Below, piece by piece: positions 20,701 to 34,409 of a stretch of DNA of 64,000 nt (within the stretch, counting starts at the first letter, position 1; each line of letters opens with the position of its first letter). Below the pieces are notes generated by a model, which was not told where the DNA came from, made no database searches, and saw only the letters and a program-made list of their open reading frames with translations. The position numbers and the translations under genes are program-made. The stretch lies in NCBI RefSeq assembly GCF_000959445.1, contig NZ_CP009631.1:682001-746000 (forward strand). The letters are read 5' to 3'. The DNA comes from Burkholderia vietnamiensis LMG 10929. GTDB lineage: Bacteria; Pseudomonadota; Gammaproteobacteria; Burkholderiales; Burkholderiaceae.

Positions 20701-22428
20701 TCACGCGGTCTTCTGCACGTCGAGCTTCAACTCTTCGATCATCCGTTCGCGCATCACGAATTTCTGCACCTTGCCGGTCACCGTCATCGGCAATTCGTCG
20801 ACGAAGCGGATGTAGCGCGGAATCTTGTAGTGCGCGATCTGGCCTTGGCAGAACGCGCGCACGTCGTCGTCGGTCATCTGCTCGCCGGCGCGCAGCACGA
20901 TCCACGCGCACAGCTCCTCGCCGTATTTCGCATCGGGCAGGCCGAACACCTGCGCGCTCTGAATCTTCGGATGCCTGAACAGGAATTCCTCGATCTCGCG
21001 CGGATACACGTTCTCGCCGCCGCGAATCACCATGTCCTTCAGCCGGCCGACGATGTTGCAGTAGCCCTGCGCGTCGAGCGTCGCGAGATCGCCCGTGTGC
21101 ATCCAGCCGTCGATCAGCACCTCGCGCGTCTTCGCGTCGTCGTCCCAGTAGCCGAGCATCACCGAATAGCCCTTCGTGCACAGCTCGCCGGTCGCGCCGA
21201 CCGGCACGATGTCGCCGCCCGGATCGACGATCTTCACCTCGAGATGCGGCTGGATTCGCCCGACCGTCGTCGTGCGCTTCTCGAGCGGATCGTCGGTCGA
21301 GCTCTGGAACGACACGGGGCTCGTTTCGGTCATCCCGTACGCGATCGTGATCTCCGACAGATGCATCTGCGACACGACGCGCTTCATCGTCTCGATCGGG
21401 CAAGGCGAACCGGCCATGATCCCGGTGCGCAGCGTCGACAGGTCGAACGTCTTGAACTCGGGATGATCGAGTTCGGCGATGAACATCGTCGGCACGCCGT
21501 GCAGCGCGGTGCATCGCTCGTCGGCTACTGCCGCGAGCGTCGCGACCGGGTCGAACGCCTCGCCGGGAAACACCATCGCCGCGCCCGTCGACACGCACGC
21601 GAGCACCGCCAGCACCATCCCGAAGCAGTGATACAGCGGCACGGGAATGCAGAGCGCGTCCTGTTCGGTGAAGCGCATCGCCATCGCGATCGAGCGCGCG
21701 TTGTTGACGACGTTGCGGTGCGTGAGCGTCGCGCCCTTCGGGCTGCCGGTGGTGCCGCTCGTGAACTGGATGTTGATCGCCTCGCCGGCCGCGAGCGTCG
21801 CGCCGATCGCATCGAGCCGCGCGACATCGAGCGTGTCGCGGCCGCGCGCCATCACGTCCGCGAAGCGGAACATGCCCGCAGGCGCGACGTCTCCCATCGA
21901 CACGACCGTGCGCAGGCTCGGCACGCGCGCCGCGTGCAGATCGCCGGGCGTCGCGCTCGCGAGCTCGGGCGCGATCGTCTGCAGCATTTCGACATAGGCG
22001 GAGCTCTTGAAGCGCTCGGCCGCGATCACGGCCTTGCAGCCCACCTTGTTGAGCGCGTATTCGAGTTCCGCGAGCCGGTAGGCCGGGTTGATGTTGACGA
22101 GCACCGCGCCGATGCGCGCGGTCGCGAACTGCGTCAGCAGCCATTCGCTGCGATTCGGCGACCAGATGCCGACGCGATCGCCCTTCACGATCCCGAGCTC
22201 GACGAGGCCCGCCGCCAGCACGTCGACCTCGTGAGCGAATTCGCGCCAGCTCCAGCGCACCTGCTGCTCGCGGAACACGACCGCCGGGCGGTCCGGAAAG
22301 CGGCCGGCCGTGTCGAGCAGGAAGCGGCCGATCGTCGCTTCGGATAGCGGCACGTCGGTTGCGCCGCGCACGTACGAGAGTCCGTTTTCGGGCGCGATCA
22401 GCGCCCGCATGCCAAGGTCTGCTGCCAT
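20701..22428 (-). CDS. AMP-binding fatty acyl-CoA synthetase
   Basis: A 575-residue ANL-family adenylating enzyme that activates a carboxylic acid with ATP and transfers it to CoA. Visible motifs are the P-loop [16 protein letters not shown] (about 222), [11 protein letters not shown] (A5), [11 protein letters not shown] (A7, the ribose-binding Asp), the hinge [21 protein letters not shown] (A8) and the catalytic Lys in [10 protein letters not shown] (A10). Length and pattern fit medium/long-chain fatty acyl-CoA synthetases such as YngI/AcsF2. It stands alone between the probable 6S RNA and the atp operon terminator; the acid it uses is unknown. Confidence 0.9.
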   Translation of the reverse strand: MAADLGMRALIAPENGLSYVRGATDVPLSEATIGRFLLDTAGRFPDRPAVVFREQQVRWSWREFAHEVDVLAAGLVELGIVKGDRVGIWSPNRSEWLLTQFATARIGAVLVNINPAYRLAELEYALNKVGCKAVIAAERFKSSAYVEMLQTIAPELASATPGDLHAARVPSLRTVVSMGDVAPAGMFRFADVMARGRDTLDVARLDAIGATLAAGEAINIQFTSGTTGSPKGATLTHRNVVNNARSIAMAMRFTEQDALCIPVPLYHCFGMVLAVLACVSTGAAMVFPGEAFDPVATLAAVADERCTALHGVPTMFIAELDHPEFKTFDLSTLRTGIMAGSPCPIETMKRVVSQMHLSEITIAYGMTETSPVSFQSSTDDPLEKRTTTVGRIQPHLEVKIVDPGGDIVPVGATGELCTKGYSVMLGYWDDDAKTREVLIDGWMHTGDLATLDAQGYCNIVGRLKDMVIRGGENVYPREIEEFLFRHPKIQSAQVFGLPDAKYGEELCAWIVLRAGEQMTDDDVRAFCQGQIAHYKIPRYIRFVDELPMTVTGKVQKFVMRERMIEELKLDVQKTA

Positions 22429-22633
22429 CGATGTCTCCGTCCGTTTTTTTGTCTGATCGGCCCGGCGCGCGCGTTAGGCGCACCGCTCCGCCGCACTCGC
22501 GACGGGCGGCCTACGAGCGGATGATGCCGCGCTCCGCTGACGACACTCTGACATCGAATCGCTGCGCGCGGATGAAATAGCACGATCGGACGATACGACG
22601 CGGCCGGCACAACCGCGACGAAACCGCCGGACG

Positions 22634-22665
22634 AAAAAAAAGCAGCCCGAAGGCTGCTTTCTTTC
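22634..22665 (-). terminator. Intrinsic terminator of the atp operon
   Basis: Read on the minus strand: AAAGCAGCC, a TTCG loop, GGCTGCTTT and a run of eight T. It lies 26 bases beyond the atpC stop codon. Confidence 0.9.
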
Positions 22666-22685
22666 GCGGGATACGCGCGCGCGGC

Positions 22686-23111
22686 TCAGTGCCGGCTGCG
22701 GATCTTCGCCAGACGCTGGATCGCTTCGAGCTGCGCCATCGCGGTCGCGAGCTCCGATTGCGCCTTTGCGAGGTCGAGGTCCGACTTCGCGTTCTGCAGC
22801 GTTTCCTCGGCACGCTTGCGCGCGTCCTCGGCTTTCGCCGCGTCGAGGTCCTTGCCGCGGATCGCGGTATCGGCGAGCACCGTCACGGCGCCCGGCTGCA
22901 CTTCGAGGATGCCGCCCGCGACGAACACAAATTCGTCGTTGCTGCCCTCGACTTCGATGCGCACCGCACCCGGACGGATCCGCGTGATCAGCGGCGTGTG
23001 ACCCGGCAGAATACCCAGCTCACCCGTTTCGCCCGGCAGCGCGACGAATTTCGCCTCGCCCGAGAAGATCTGCTCTTCCGCGCTGACGACGTCTACTTTG
23101 ATGGTTGCCAT
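22686..23111 (-). CDS. atpC: ATP synthase F1 subunit epsilon
   Basis: A 141-residue subunit of the central rotor stalk, which also inhibits the enzyme through its C-terminal helices. The beta-sandwich domain ([20 protein letters not shown] to about 85) contains [14 protein letters not shown]. The C-terminal helical hairpin is rich in Ala, Lys and Glu. The ATG at 23111 follows GACAGGAG, so I prefer it over a start 57 bases upstream. It is the last gene of the operon, followed by a terminator. Confidence 0.97.
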   Translation of the reverse strand: MATIKVDVVSAEEQIFSGEAKFVALPGETGELGILPGHTPLITRIRPGAVRIEVEGSNDEFVFVAGGILEVQPGAVTVLADTAIRGKDLDAAKAEDARKRAEETLQNAKSDLDLAKAQSELATAMAQLEAIQRLAKIRSRH

Positions 23112-23271
23112 ATCGACTCCTGTCAACGAGCGCGAACGCCGCAAGGCGCGTGCGCTCGTCCCATGCACGGCGGGTTGAGCGTATTGCGGTCGGCGCGGCC
23201 GGCCGGCGCACGAGCCATTGACGGTTCGTACAGCCGGCCGGCGCGCGCCAGCGTGCTACTCACTCAAGCCC

Positions 23272-25607
<2,336 letters not shown>

Positions 25608-25676
25608 AGCTTGCTCCTTGACCGGAGCGGCGCGGGCGCCTCAGCACCCGCGCTGCCCCGTTGTGTCACTCGCGGA

Positions 25677-27218
25677 TCAATAGGCACCCGACTTCTTGAA
25701 GGATTCGATCGCCGCGCGCAGCGCGCCTTCGTCGTCCTTCGAGAGGTCCTTGGTGTCTTCGATGCGCTTGATGAGGTCAGCGTGGCTGGTCTTCAGGTTG
25801 TCGCGCAGGCCCTTCTCGAACGACAGCACTTGCTTGACGTCGAGATCGTCGAGGTAGCCGTTGTTCGCGGCGTACAGCGACACGGCCAGTTCCCACACCT
25901 GCAGCGGCTGGTACTGCGGCTGCTTCAGCAGTTCCGTCACGCGGCGGCCGCGCTCGAGCTGCTTGCGGGTCGCTTCGTCGAGGTCCGATGCGAACTGCGC
26001 GAATGCGGCCAGTTCACGGTACTGCGCGAGGTCGGTACGGATACCGCCCGACAGCTTCTTCACGACCTTCGTCTGAGCGGCACCACCGACGCGCGACACC
26101 GACACGCCGGCGTTGATTGCCGGGCGGATGCCTGCGTTGAACAGGTCGGTTTCCAGGAAGATCTGGCCGTCGGTGATCGAGATCACGTTCGTCGGAACGA
26201 ACGCGGTCACGTCGCCGGCTTGCGTTTCGATGACCGGCAGTGCCGTCAGCGAGCCGCTCTTGCCCTTCACTTCGCCGTTCGTGAACTTCTCGACGTACTC
26301 TTCCGACACGCGAGCCGCACGCTCGAGCAGACGCGAGTGCAGATAGAACACGTCGCCCGGGTACGCTTCACGGCCCGGCGGGCGGCGCAGCAGCAGCGAG
26401 ATCTGACGGTATGCCCATGCCTGCTTGGTCAAGTCGTCATAGATGATCAGCGCGTCTTGACCGCGGTCGCGGAAGTATTCGCCCATCGTGCAGCCGGCGT
26501 ACGGTGCCAGGTACTGCATCGCGGCCGAATCCGACGCCGAAGCGGCGACGACGATCGTGTATTCCATCGCGCCCGTTTCTTCGAGCTTGCGAACCACGTT
26601 CATGATCGACGAAGCCTTCTGGCCGATCGCGACGTAGATACAGATCAGGTCCTTGCCCTTCTGGTTGATGATCGCGTCGAGCGCCACCGCGGTCTTGCCG
26701 CACTGACGGTCGCCGATGATCAGCTCACGCTGGCCACGGCCGATCGGCACCATCGCGTCGATCGACTTGATGCCCGTCTGCACCGGCTGCGACACCGACT
26801 TACGCCAGATCACGCCCGGGGCGATCTTTTCGATCGCGTCGGTCAGCTTGGCGTTGACCGGGCCCTTGCCGTCGATCGGGTTGCCGAGCGCATCGACCAC
26901 GCGGCCGACGAGTTCCGGACCAACCGGCACTTCCAGGATGCGGCCCGTCGTCTTGACGACGTCGCCTTCCGAGATGTGTTCGTATTCGCCGAGAATCACC
27001 GCGCCGACCGAGTCGCGCTCGAGGTTCAGCGCGAGGCCGAACGTGTTGCCCGGGAACTCGAGCATTTCGCCCTGCATCACGTCGGACAGGCCGTGGATGC
27101 GCACGATACCGTCGGTCACGGAGATCACGGTGCCCTGGTTGCGAACGTCTGCGCTCGCTTCAAGGCCCTGGATCCGGCTCTTGATCAGCTCGCTGATCTC
27201 AGAGGGATTGAGTTGCAT
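25677..27218 (-). CDS. atpA: ATP synthase F1 subunit alpha
   Basis: A 513-residue nucleotide-binding, non-catalytic subunit. It carries the Walker [14 protein letters not shown], the Arg-finger region and the signature [28 protein letters not shown] precedes the ATG. The length equals that of E. coli AtpA. Confidence 0.98.
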   Translation of the reverse strand: MQLNPSEISELIKSRIQGLEASADVRNQGTVISVTDGIVRIHGLSDVMQGEMLEFPGNTFGLALNLERDSVGAVILGEYEHISEGDVVKTTGRILEVPVGPELVGRVVDALGNPIDGKGPVNAKLTDAIEKIAPGVIWRKSVSQPVQTGIKSIDAMVPIGRGQRELIIGDRQCGKTAVALDAIINQKGKDLICIYVAIGQKASSIMNVVRKLEETGAMEYTIVVAASASDSAAMQYLAPYAGCTMGEYFRDRGQDALIIYDDLTKQAWAYRQISLLLRRPPGREAYPGDVFYLHSRLLERAARVSEEYVEKFTNGEVKGKSGSLTALPVIETQAGDVTAFVPTNVISITDGQIFLETDLFNAGIRPAINAGVSVSRVGGAAQTKVVKKLSGGIRTDLAQYRELAAFAQFASDLDEATRKQLERGRRVTELLKQPQYQPLQVWELAVSLYAANNGYLDDLDVKQVLSFEKGLRDNLKTSHADLIKRIEDTKDLSKDDEGALRAAIESFKKSGAY

Positions 27219-27262
27219 TATTCGCTCCTGATAGTCAATTCTGTTGCGTGCCGGCGTGGCGC

Positions 27263-27802
27263 TCAGGCGGTCAACGCAGCCTGCATCGATGCGAGGCGCG
27301 CGCGAACCGAGGTGTCGAGCACTTCGTCGCCGACCGTCACGCGCACGCCGCCGATCAGCGACGAATCGACTTCGACCGTCGGTTTCAGCTTGCGCTTGAA
27401 CTTGCGTTCGAGGCCCGAGACGAGACTGTCGAGCTCCGCGCCTTCCAGCGGGAACGCGCTCACGATCTCGGCGTCGGCTGCACCTTCACGTTCGTTCTTG
27501 AGCGCCTCGAACTGCTCGGCGATTTCCGGCAGCAGCGCGATGCGATGATTGTCGACCAGCATCTGCACGAAGTTCTTCGCTTCGGCGCCAGCCGCGAGCG
27601 GCGACTTCACCGCAACAAGCAGCAGCTCGGCTACTTGCTTGCGGGTCACCTTCGGGCTCGACGCGACCGACAGCACTTCCGGCAGATGCGCAACCTGGGC
27701 CAGCTCTTGCACGAGCGTGGACCAGGCGGCGATGTCACCGCCCTCGGCCACGCGGAACAGCGCTTCTGCGTAAGGGCGGGCGATGGTTGCAAGTTCGGCC
27801 AT
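27263..27802 (-). CDS. atpH: ATP synthase F1 subunit delta
   Basis: A 179-residue stator subunit that joins the F1 head to the b-subunit stalk. The N-terminal helical bundle begins [19 protein letters not shown]. The C-terminal part shows the OSCP/delta signature [22 protein letters not shown]. Only two bases separate it from the atpF stop, indicating translational coupling. Confidence 0.97.
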   Translation of the reverse strand: MAELATIARPYAEALFRVAEGGDIAAWSTLVQELAQVAHLPEVLSVASSPKVTRKQVAELLLVAVKSPLAAGAEAKNFVQMLVDNHRIALLPEIAEQFEALKNEREGAADAEIVSAFPLEGAELDSLVSGLERKFKRKLKPTVEVDSSLIGGVRVTVGDEVLDTSVRARLASMQAALTA

Positions 27803-27804
27803 GA

Positions 27805-28275
27805 TCAGAGCTCGGCTTTCAGTTGATTCAGCAGTTGGGCGTGGGCCGTTTGATCGACTTCGCGCTTCAGGATCTGCTCGGCGCCCTTCACGGCCAGCGC
27901 GGCAACTTCGCCACGCAGCGTTTCGCGCGCCTTCACGATTTGCTGTTCTGCTTCCGCTTTCGCCTGGGCGACGATGCGGGCGGCTTCAGCCTGGGCGTTG
28001 GCCTTGATTTCCTCGGCGACCGCCTGGGCACGCTTTTCGGCGTCGGCGATGCGCTGCTGGCCGTCGTTACGGGCCTGCGCGAGTTCCTGGTCCACGCGCT
28101 TGTGCGCTGCGTCGAGTTCCGCCTTGCCCTTTTCCGCGGCGGCGAGGCCGTCGGCGATCTTCTTCGAACGTTCGTCGAGGGCGTTGATCAACGGCGGCCA
28201 CACGAATTTCATCGTGAACCACGCGAGGACCAGGAACACGACCATTTGCGCAAACAGAGTTGCGTTGAGATTCAC
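27805..28275 (-). CDS. atpF: ATP synthase Fo subunit b
   Basis: The 156-residue peripheral stalk subunit. One N-terminal membrane helix (about residues 5-25, [20 protein letters not shown]) is followed by a long charged coiled coil rich in Ala, Lys, Glu and Gln that dimerises and reaches the delta subunit. The length is standard. Confidence 0.97.
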   Translation of the reverse strand: MNLNATLFAQMVVFLVLAWFTMKFVWPPLINALDERSKKIADGLAAAEKGKAELDAAHKRVDQELAQARNDGQQRIADAEKRAQAVAEEIKANAQAEAARIVAQAKAEAEQQIVKARETLRGEVAALAVKGAEQILKREVDQTAHAQLLNQLKAEL

Positions 28276-28404
28276 GGTGTTTCCTTATCTGCTATTCCGG
28301 AAAAATGAAACGGTAAGGCGCTCATCGAGTTGCATTCGATCAGCGCCCCAAGTCTCCGTTCCGCCCTGCGCCGGCTCACGCCGTGCGCATATTTCCGAGG
28401 AACC

Positions 28405-29655
<1,251 letters not shown>

Positions 29656-29711
29656 CTATTGCGGGAACGGGCCGGTGCGGTTCCTGTCGAAAACCGCACG
29701 CTGCTTGTTGC

Positions 29712-30239
29712 TTACCGCCAGGCCAGCGCGATCCAGTACGTCTTCAGCACGACGAGGTAGGTGACGAGGAGCGCCGGCCAGTGCACGCCGGCATAGCCGT
29801 ACGCCACTGCGGCGAACATTCCGATCGTCACGCCGAGCTTCAGGGCTTCGCCCATCACCCAGCTCATCACGGTGGCCGAGCCACCTGCCTTCAGTCGTGC
29901 CACGAACAACGCGCTTGGCACCCAGCCGATCGCCCCGCCCAGAAACGCGGATTGCGCAGCGGCGCCCGGCGACTTCGAAAACAGCCACCACGCCAGCGTT
30001 GCAACCAGGGACAAGACCACCTGCGCGATCACCACCTTGTAGGGAGTGACGCGCGGCGGCTTGCTCACGTTCGGACCGAACAACCTCTCGGCTTCCGTCC
30101 GCGTGAGCGGAACGATGTTGTCATCTTGCTGCTCGGCATCCCAGTCGCCGCCGTCGGATTCGCGCCGTTCGCCGGCCGCTGAAGCGGTGCGTTGCGCTCG
30201 GGGACCATCGTGCCTGTCGTTCGGCGCCTGACCCGCCAT
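29712..30239 (-). CDS. atpI: ATP synthase subunit I
   Basis: A 175-residue membrane protein, first gene of the operon. The hydrophilic N-terminal 65 residues vary in this family; four hydrophobic segments follow (VVIAQVVLSLVATLAWWLF onward). AtpI is thought to help c-ring assembly and is not needed for catalysis. GGAAGATTGCG precedes the ATG at 30239. An in-frame start 36 bases upstream is possible but lacks a site. Confidence 0.9.
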   Translation of the reverse strand: MAGQAPNDRHDGPRAQRTASAAGERRESDGGDWDAEQQDDNIVPLTRTEAERLFGPNVSKPPRVTPYKVVIAQVVLSLVATLAWWLFSKSPGAAAQSAFLGGAIGWVPSALFVARLKAGGSATVMSWVMGEALKLGVTIGMFAAVAYGYAGVHWPALLVTYLVVLKTYWIALAWR

Positions 30240-30320
30240 CGCAATCTTCCGCAAAATCCTTGAACCCGGCCCCAAGCTTTCTGAAAGCTTTCAGGGGTGC
30301 CTAGCTAACAAATCCGGGCG

Positions 30321-30349
30321 ATTGTAAGCGATAGTTGCAAGTGATTCAA
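30321..30349 (-). promoter_or_regulatory. Sigma-70 promoter of the atp operon
   Basis: On the minus strand a -35 box TTGAAT (30344-30349) and a -10 box TACAAT (30321-30326) are exactly 17 bases apart, 82 bases upstream of the atpI start. Between promoter and gene lies an inverted repeat AAGCTTTC-T-GAAAGCTT at about 30274-30290, which could form a leader hairpin. Confidence 0.75.
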
Positions 30350-30823
30350 GGCTTTAGACGCGACAAAAAGCTTCGTAAAACGCCGCCTCATCATGTGAAA
30401 AACGCGCGAATCGACGACGTACGATGACAGTTGTAAGGTGGTTTTTTCGCGTCGCACATTTCGCGGGCGGAAATGCGCGTTTCAGCGGAAATCAACGGCC
30501 GGAAATGGGGGCTGTGACGCGGCGTCGCGGCGTCGCGGCGGGCTGATTGCAATGAAATTCCGCGAAGGCGGAACGAATGGAAACGCGGCGGCCGGTGCTG
30601 TGCGACAACCGCACCTCGCCGACGTGCGCCGCTTGGCAGCACGAAGAAATGCGATCAGCCGTGCAGATGAAGCGGCGAGCGGCGTTGCGTCGCCACAGTA
30701 GATCGACTGTGAATCGGCGCACTTATCAACAGGCGGGGTGTTTCGAAGGTCGCTGCTGCTGCCGCCCTGCCCGGCCACGCTTTTGCAGGCGGCCGACGTC
30801 GCCGCTACCGCTGGCCGCGGCGC
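30350..30823. other. Intergenic region between atp promoter and SLC13 permease gene
   Basis: About 470 bases with no open frame that looks coded. It contains a short GC-rich tandem run (GCGTCGCG units near 30520-30540) and one near-match to a DnaA box, TTATCAACA, around 30724. No clear terminator for the permease gene is seen. Confidence 0.45.
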
Positions 30824-31957
30824 TCAACCGTGGACGAGCAACCACGCGCCGAGTGCCGCGCTCGCCAGCGCGAACGGGATCGACACCGCGTGAAACGGCA
30901 GCCACATGCGCGGCTCCTTCGCGAGACGCACGGCGATCAGGTTCGCGAGCGAGCCGATCGCGAAACCGAAGCCGCCGACCGAGACGCCGAACGCGAGTGC
31001 GCGCCAGTCGTGCGTGAATTCCGACAGCAGGATCGCGGCCGGCACGTTGCTGATGCCCTGCGACAGCACCGCGCCCGCGGCGAACACGCGCAACGGCGTA
31101 TCGAGATGGCTGCTCGCAATCGTGTCGTGTATGACCGGCAACGCGGCCGCGCTGCGCAACACGACGAACATCAGCACGAAGATCAACAGCAGCAGCCAGT
31201 CGATTTTCAGGACTGCGTCGCGCTTCGCCACCAGCAGCGCGAGCACGACGGCGATCAGGCCCGGCACCGGATGGTGCGCGTCGGCGAGCAGCACGAAGCC
31301 GCCGAACAGCACGGCCGCGAGCAATGCATGCATGCGTTGCACGGGCACCGCCTGCACGTCTCCCGACAAGTCGAGCGGTTTGGCGCGAAACGCGCACGCC
31401 GTGACCACGAGCAGCAACGCCATCAACGCGAGCGCGAGCGGCCCGAGCGCGACGACGAAGCCGCCGAACGACACGCCGCTCAATTGCCACAGAAACAGAT
31501 TCTGGGGATTGCCGAGCGGCGTCGCGACGGACCCGGCGTTGACCGCCAGCGCGACGACGATCACCAGCCGTCGAAACGGCAGCGGCGTCAACGCACGCAG
31601 CGATACCATCAGCGGCACGACGACGAACAGCGCGACATCGTTGGTGAGCCACATCGCAAGCGCCGCCGCGAATATCACCAGCAGCATCGCGAGCCCGCGC
31701 TCGGAGTGCACGTGGTGCACGATGCGATGCGCGAGCCACATCAGACAACCGGACAGCTCGAGCGCCTTGGTCAGCATCAACAGGCCAGCGAGCGTGACCA
31801 CCGTCTGCCAGTCGACCAGACCGGCCAGTATCGCGAACGGTTGCGGGCGCAACCATTCGAGAACGATCAGCGCAACGGCCAGTACCGTCAGTACGGGCTC
31901 CTGCAAAAGCCAGCCGAGCCACCGGCGCGGCGCCGGCGCGCCCGTGCTTTCGATCAA
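30824..31957 (-). CDS. SLC13/ArsB-type membrane permease (anion transporter)
   Basis: A polytopic membrane protein of the ion-transporter superfamily (ArsB/NhaD, CitMHS and SLC13 relatives), about 377 residues with 10-11 hydrophobic segments. Recognisable parts are AMWLTNDVALFVVVPLMVSL, NAGSVATPLGNPQNLFLWQLSG and a second copy-like SQGISNVPAAILLSEF; the paired N/P-rich re-entrant motifs are typical of this superfamily. The preferred start is a TTG at 31957 with GAGG six bases upstream, just after the parB stop. An ATG at 32023 would overlap parB by 56 bases. Substrate unknown. It follows parB so tightly that the two are probably co-transcribed. Confidence 0.8.
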   Translation of the reverse strand: MIESTGAPAPRRWLGWLLQEPVLTVLAVALIVLEWLRPQPFAILAGLVDWQTVVTLAGLLMLTKALELSGCLMWLAHRIVHHVHSERGLAMLLVIFAAALAMWLTNDVALFVVVPLMVSLRALTPLPFRRLVIVVALAVNAGSVATPLGNPQNLFLWQLSGVSFGGFVVALGPLALALMALLLVVTACAFRAKPLDLSGDVQAVPVQRMHALLAAVLFGGFVLLADAHHPVPGLIAVVLALLVAKRDAVLKIDWLLLLIFVLMFVVLRSAAALPVIHDTIASSHLDTPLRVFAAGAVLSQGISNVPAAILLSEFTHDWRALAFGVSVGGFGFAIGSLANLIAVRLAKEPRMWLPFHAVSIPFALASAALGAWLLVHG

Positions 31958-31967
31958 TTGAACCTCG

Positions 31968-32861
31968 TCACTCTTCAGTTGCGACGTTACCGCGCAGCCG
32001 CGCGAGAATGCCCTCGAGCGCATCGAGGTTGCCGAAATCGATCAACACCTGCCCTCGGCCGCGGCGGCCGAGCTTGATCTTCACCGTGGACGCGAGCAGG
32101 TCGGACAACTCCTCCTCCAGCCGGCGCGTGTCGCGGCCGCCGTCGTCCTTCGCGCGCGCCTTCACGGCCGGCGCTTCCTTCGTCGTGTGTGCGACCAGCT
32201 TCTCGGTCTCGCGCACCGACATGCGCTTGTTGACGACCTGATGCGCGAGCGCGATCTGCGTTGCCGCATCGACGGCGAGCAGCGCACGCGCGTGACCCAT
32301 GTCGAGATCGCCGGCCAGCAGCATCGTCTGCACCGGCGACGCGAGGTTCAGCAGCCGCAACAGGTTCGACACCGCGCTGCGCGAGCGGCCGACGGATTCG
32401 GCGGCCTGCTCGTGCGTGAAACCGAACTCGTCGAGCAGACGCTGGATGCCGTGTGCCTCTTCCAGCGGATTCAGATCCTCGCGCTGGATGTTCTCGATCA
32501 GCGCCATCGCCGCGGCGGCCTGATCGGATACGTCCTTCACCAGCACCGGCACTTCTTCGAGGCCGGCGAGGCGCGCAGCCCGAAAACGCCGCTCGCCCGC
32601 AATGATCTCGTATTTGTCAGACGAAACGGGCCGCACCAGGATCGGCTGCATCACGCCTTGCGCGCGAATGCTGGCGGCCAGCTCCTGGAGGTTGCCTTCG
32701 TCCATCCGCGTGCGCGGCTGATACTTGCCGGCCTGCAGCTTGCCGAGCGCAAGCGTGTTCGGAGCGCCTTCGATCTTCACCGCTTCGGTGATGTCCGCAC
32801 TGCCGCCGAGCAACGCTTCGAGGCCACGTCCCAAGCCCTTCTTCTTTGGTACCGCGTTCAT
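31968..32861 (-). CDS. parB: Chromosome-partitioning protein ParB
   Basis: A CTP-dependent DNA clamp that loads at parS and spreads. It is about 297 residues from the ATG at 32861, which has AGGAAG upstream; an ATG at 32885 is possible. The N-terminal ParA-contacting motif [15 protein letters not shown] is present. The CTP-binding ParB/Srx domain includes [11 protein letters not shown] and [14 protein letters not shown]. The helix-turn-helix [20 protein letters not shown] follows, and then the C-terminal dimerisation domain. Two perfect parS sites lie nearby at 34944-34957 and 36789-36802. Confidence 0.96.
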   Translation of the reverse strand: MNAVPKKKGLGRGLEALLGGSADITEAVKIEGAPNTLALGKLQAGKYQPRTRMDEGNLQELAASIRAQGVMQPILVRPVSSDKYEIIAGERRFRAARLAGLEEVPVLVKDVSDQAAAAMALIENIQREDLNPLEEAHGIQRLLDEFGFTHEQAAESVGRSRSAVSNLLRLLNLASPVQTMLLAGDLDMGHARALLAVDAATQIALAHQVVNKRMSVRETEKLVAHTTKEAPAVKARAKDDGGRDTRRLEEELSDLLASTVKIKLGRRGRGQVLIDFGNLDALEGILARLRGNVATEE

Positions 32862-32892
32862 GTCTTTCTTCCTCGCTTCGCTCATGTCCGGC

Positions 32893-33672
32893 TCACGACA
32901 CCTCGAACGCGCGCACGCGGTCGATCATCTCGGCACCGAATTGAAGATACGCCTGCGCACCGCGCGAGTTACGGTCGAATACGACGCCCGGCAACCCGTA
33001 GCTCGGCGCTTCCGCCAGACGCACGTTGCGCGGAATCACCGCGTCGAACACCTTGTCGCCGAAATGCGCTTTCAGTTGATCGGAAACCTGCTGCTGCAGC
33101 GTGATGCGCGGATCGAACATGACGCGCAGCAAGCCGATGATCTTCAGGTCGCGGTTCATGTTCGCGTGAACCTGCTTGATCGTGTTGACGAGATCGGACA
33201 AGCCCTCCAGCGCGAAGTACTCGCACTGCATCGGGATCACCACGCCGTGCGCCGCGCACAGTCCGTTCAGCGTCAGCAGCGACAGGGTCGGCGGGCAGTC
33301 GATCAGCACGAAATCGTAGTCGTCCGCGACGCGCTCGAGCGCGGCCTTCAGCCGGCGCTCGCGGTTGTCGATGCCGATCAGCTCGATCTCCGCGCCGGAC
33401 AACTCACGGTTGGCCGGCAGCACGTCGTACGTGACGCCTTCCGGGCGCACACGTGCGTCCGACACCGGTACGCCGTCGATCAGCACTTCGTACACGGTCG
33501 ACTCGCATGCGGCCTTGTCGATCCCGCTGCCCATCGTCGCGTTGCCCTGCGGGTCGAGATCGATCAGCAGCACGCGCTGCTCCTGCGCTGCAAGGCTTGC
33601 GGCGAGATTGACCGATGTCGTCGTCTTGCCGACGCCCCCCTTCTGGTTTGCAACGCAGAAGATCTTTGCCAT
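32893..33672 (-). CDS. parA: Chromosome-partitioning ATPase ParA
   Basis: A deviant Walker ATPase, 259 residues, that drives segregation of the origin region together with ParB. The deviant Walker A KGGVGKTTTSVNLA is at residues 11-24, followed by LLIDLDPQGNATMGSG and the Walker B FVLIDCPPTLSLLTLN. It starts almost directly with the Walker A motif, as in chromosomal Soj-type proteins without a DNA-binding extension. The next gene, parB, begins within about 30 bases. Confidence 0.97.
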   Translation of the reverse strand: MAKIFCVANQKGGVGKTTTSVNLAASLAAQEQRVLLIDLDPQGNATMGSGIDKAACESTVYEVLIDGVPVSDARVRPEGVTYDVLPANRELSGAEIELIGIDNRERRLKAALERVADDYDFVLIDCPPTLSLLTLNGLCAAHGVVIPMQCEYFALEGLSDLVNTIKQVHANMNRDLKIIGLLRVMFDPRITLQQQVSDQLKAHFGDKVFDAVIPRNVRLAEAPSYGLPGVVFDRNSRGAQAYLQFGAEMIDRVRAFEVS

Positions 33673-33722
33673 CGTTGGGTGTTCCTCTTACCTTCAAACA
33701 AACGGCGCGCATCCGCGCGCCT

Positions 33723-34409
33723 TCAATTCGCTTCGTCGACGGCGACTTCGATCAGATGCCGTTCGGCATCGAGCATCGGGACGACCAATCGTATCGTCTG
33801 CTTCACGCGGCTGCCTTCCGGCAGTCGCGCAATTTCGTCGTCCGGGTGGACGCCCTTCATTGCCCAGATCGATCCGCCCGGTGCGACGAGATGACGAGCA
33901 AGTTTAACGAAGTCGGATAGATCCGCGAAGGCGCGGGATACGATCATGTCGAATTTTTCCGGCACTTCGAAGCCCGGCTGCAGCGATTCGACGCGCCCGG
34001 TGACGACGGACAGGTTCGTCAGCTTCAGTTCGGCGCGCATTTGCGTCTGGAATGCCGATTTCTTCTGCACGATATCGTTCAGCGTAACCTGCCAGCCCGG
34101 CTGGACGATCGCCAGCACGATGCCCGGCAGCCCGCCGCCGGAGCCCACATCAAGCACGCGCGCATCCGGGCGGCCGCGCAGATGCGGAACGATGGAAAGC
34201 GAATCGAGGATGTGCTGGATCAGCATCTGCCTTGGGTCGCGGATCGCCGTCAGGTTGTAGACCGCGTTCCATTTACCGAGCAGCGCCACATAGTCGAGCA
34301 ACTGGTTGCGCTGAGCGTCCGTCAATACGATGTCCAGCGCGGCCGTGCCGTCGATCAACATCTGCTCAAGTACGTCCCGATTAACCGCCGGCGCGCGACG
34401 CGCCGTCAT
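33723..34409 (-). CDS. rsmG: 16S rRNA (guanine-527 N7) methyltransferase RsmG
   Basis: A 228-residue SAM-dependent methyltransferase (formerly gidB) that modifies G527 of 16S rRNA; loss gives low-level streptomycin resistance. The SAM site [16 protein letters not shown] and the later [11 protein letters not shown] and [11 protein letters not shown] are characteristic. Its ATG overlaps the mnmG stop by four bases (ATGA), so translation is coupled. The mnmG-rsmG-parA-parB order is a classic origin-proximal block. Confidence 0.96.
   Translation of the reverse strand: MTARRAPAVNRDVLEQMLIDGTAALDIVLTDAQRNQLLDYVALLGKWNAVYNLTAIRDPRQMLIQHILDSLSIVPHLRGRPDARVLDVGSGGGLPGIVLAIVQPGWQVTLNDIVQKKSAFQTQMRAELKLTNLSVVTGRVESLQPGFEVPEKFDMIVSRAFADLSDFVKLARHLVAPGGSIWAMKGVHPDDEIARLPEGSRVKQTIRLVVPMLDAERHLIEVAVDEAN

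Noticed and set aside
30720..30735. DnaA box near 30724
   Set aside because: TTATCAACA has a mismatch at a key position and stands alone.
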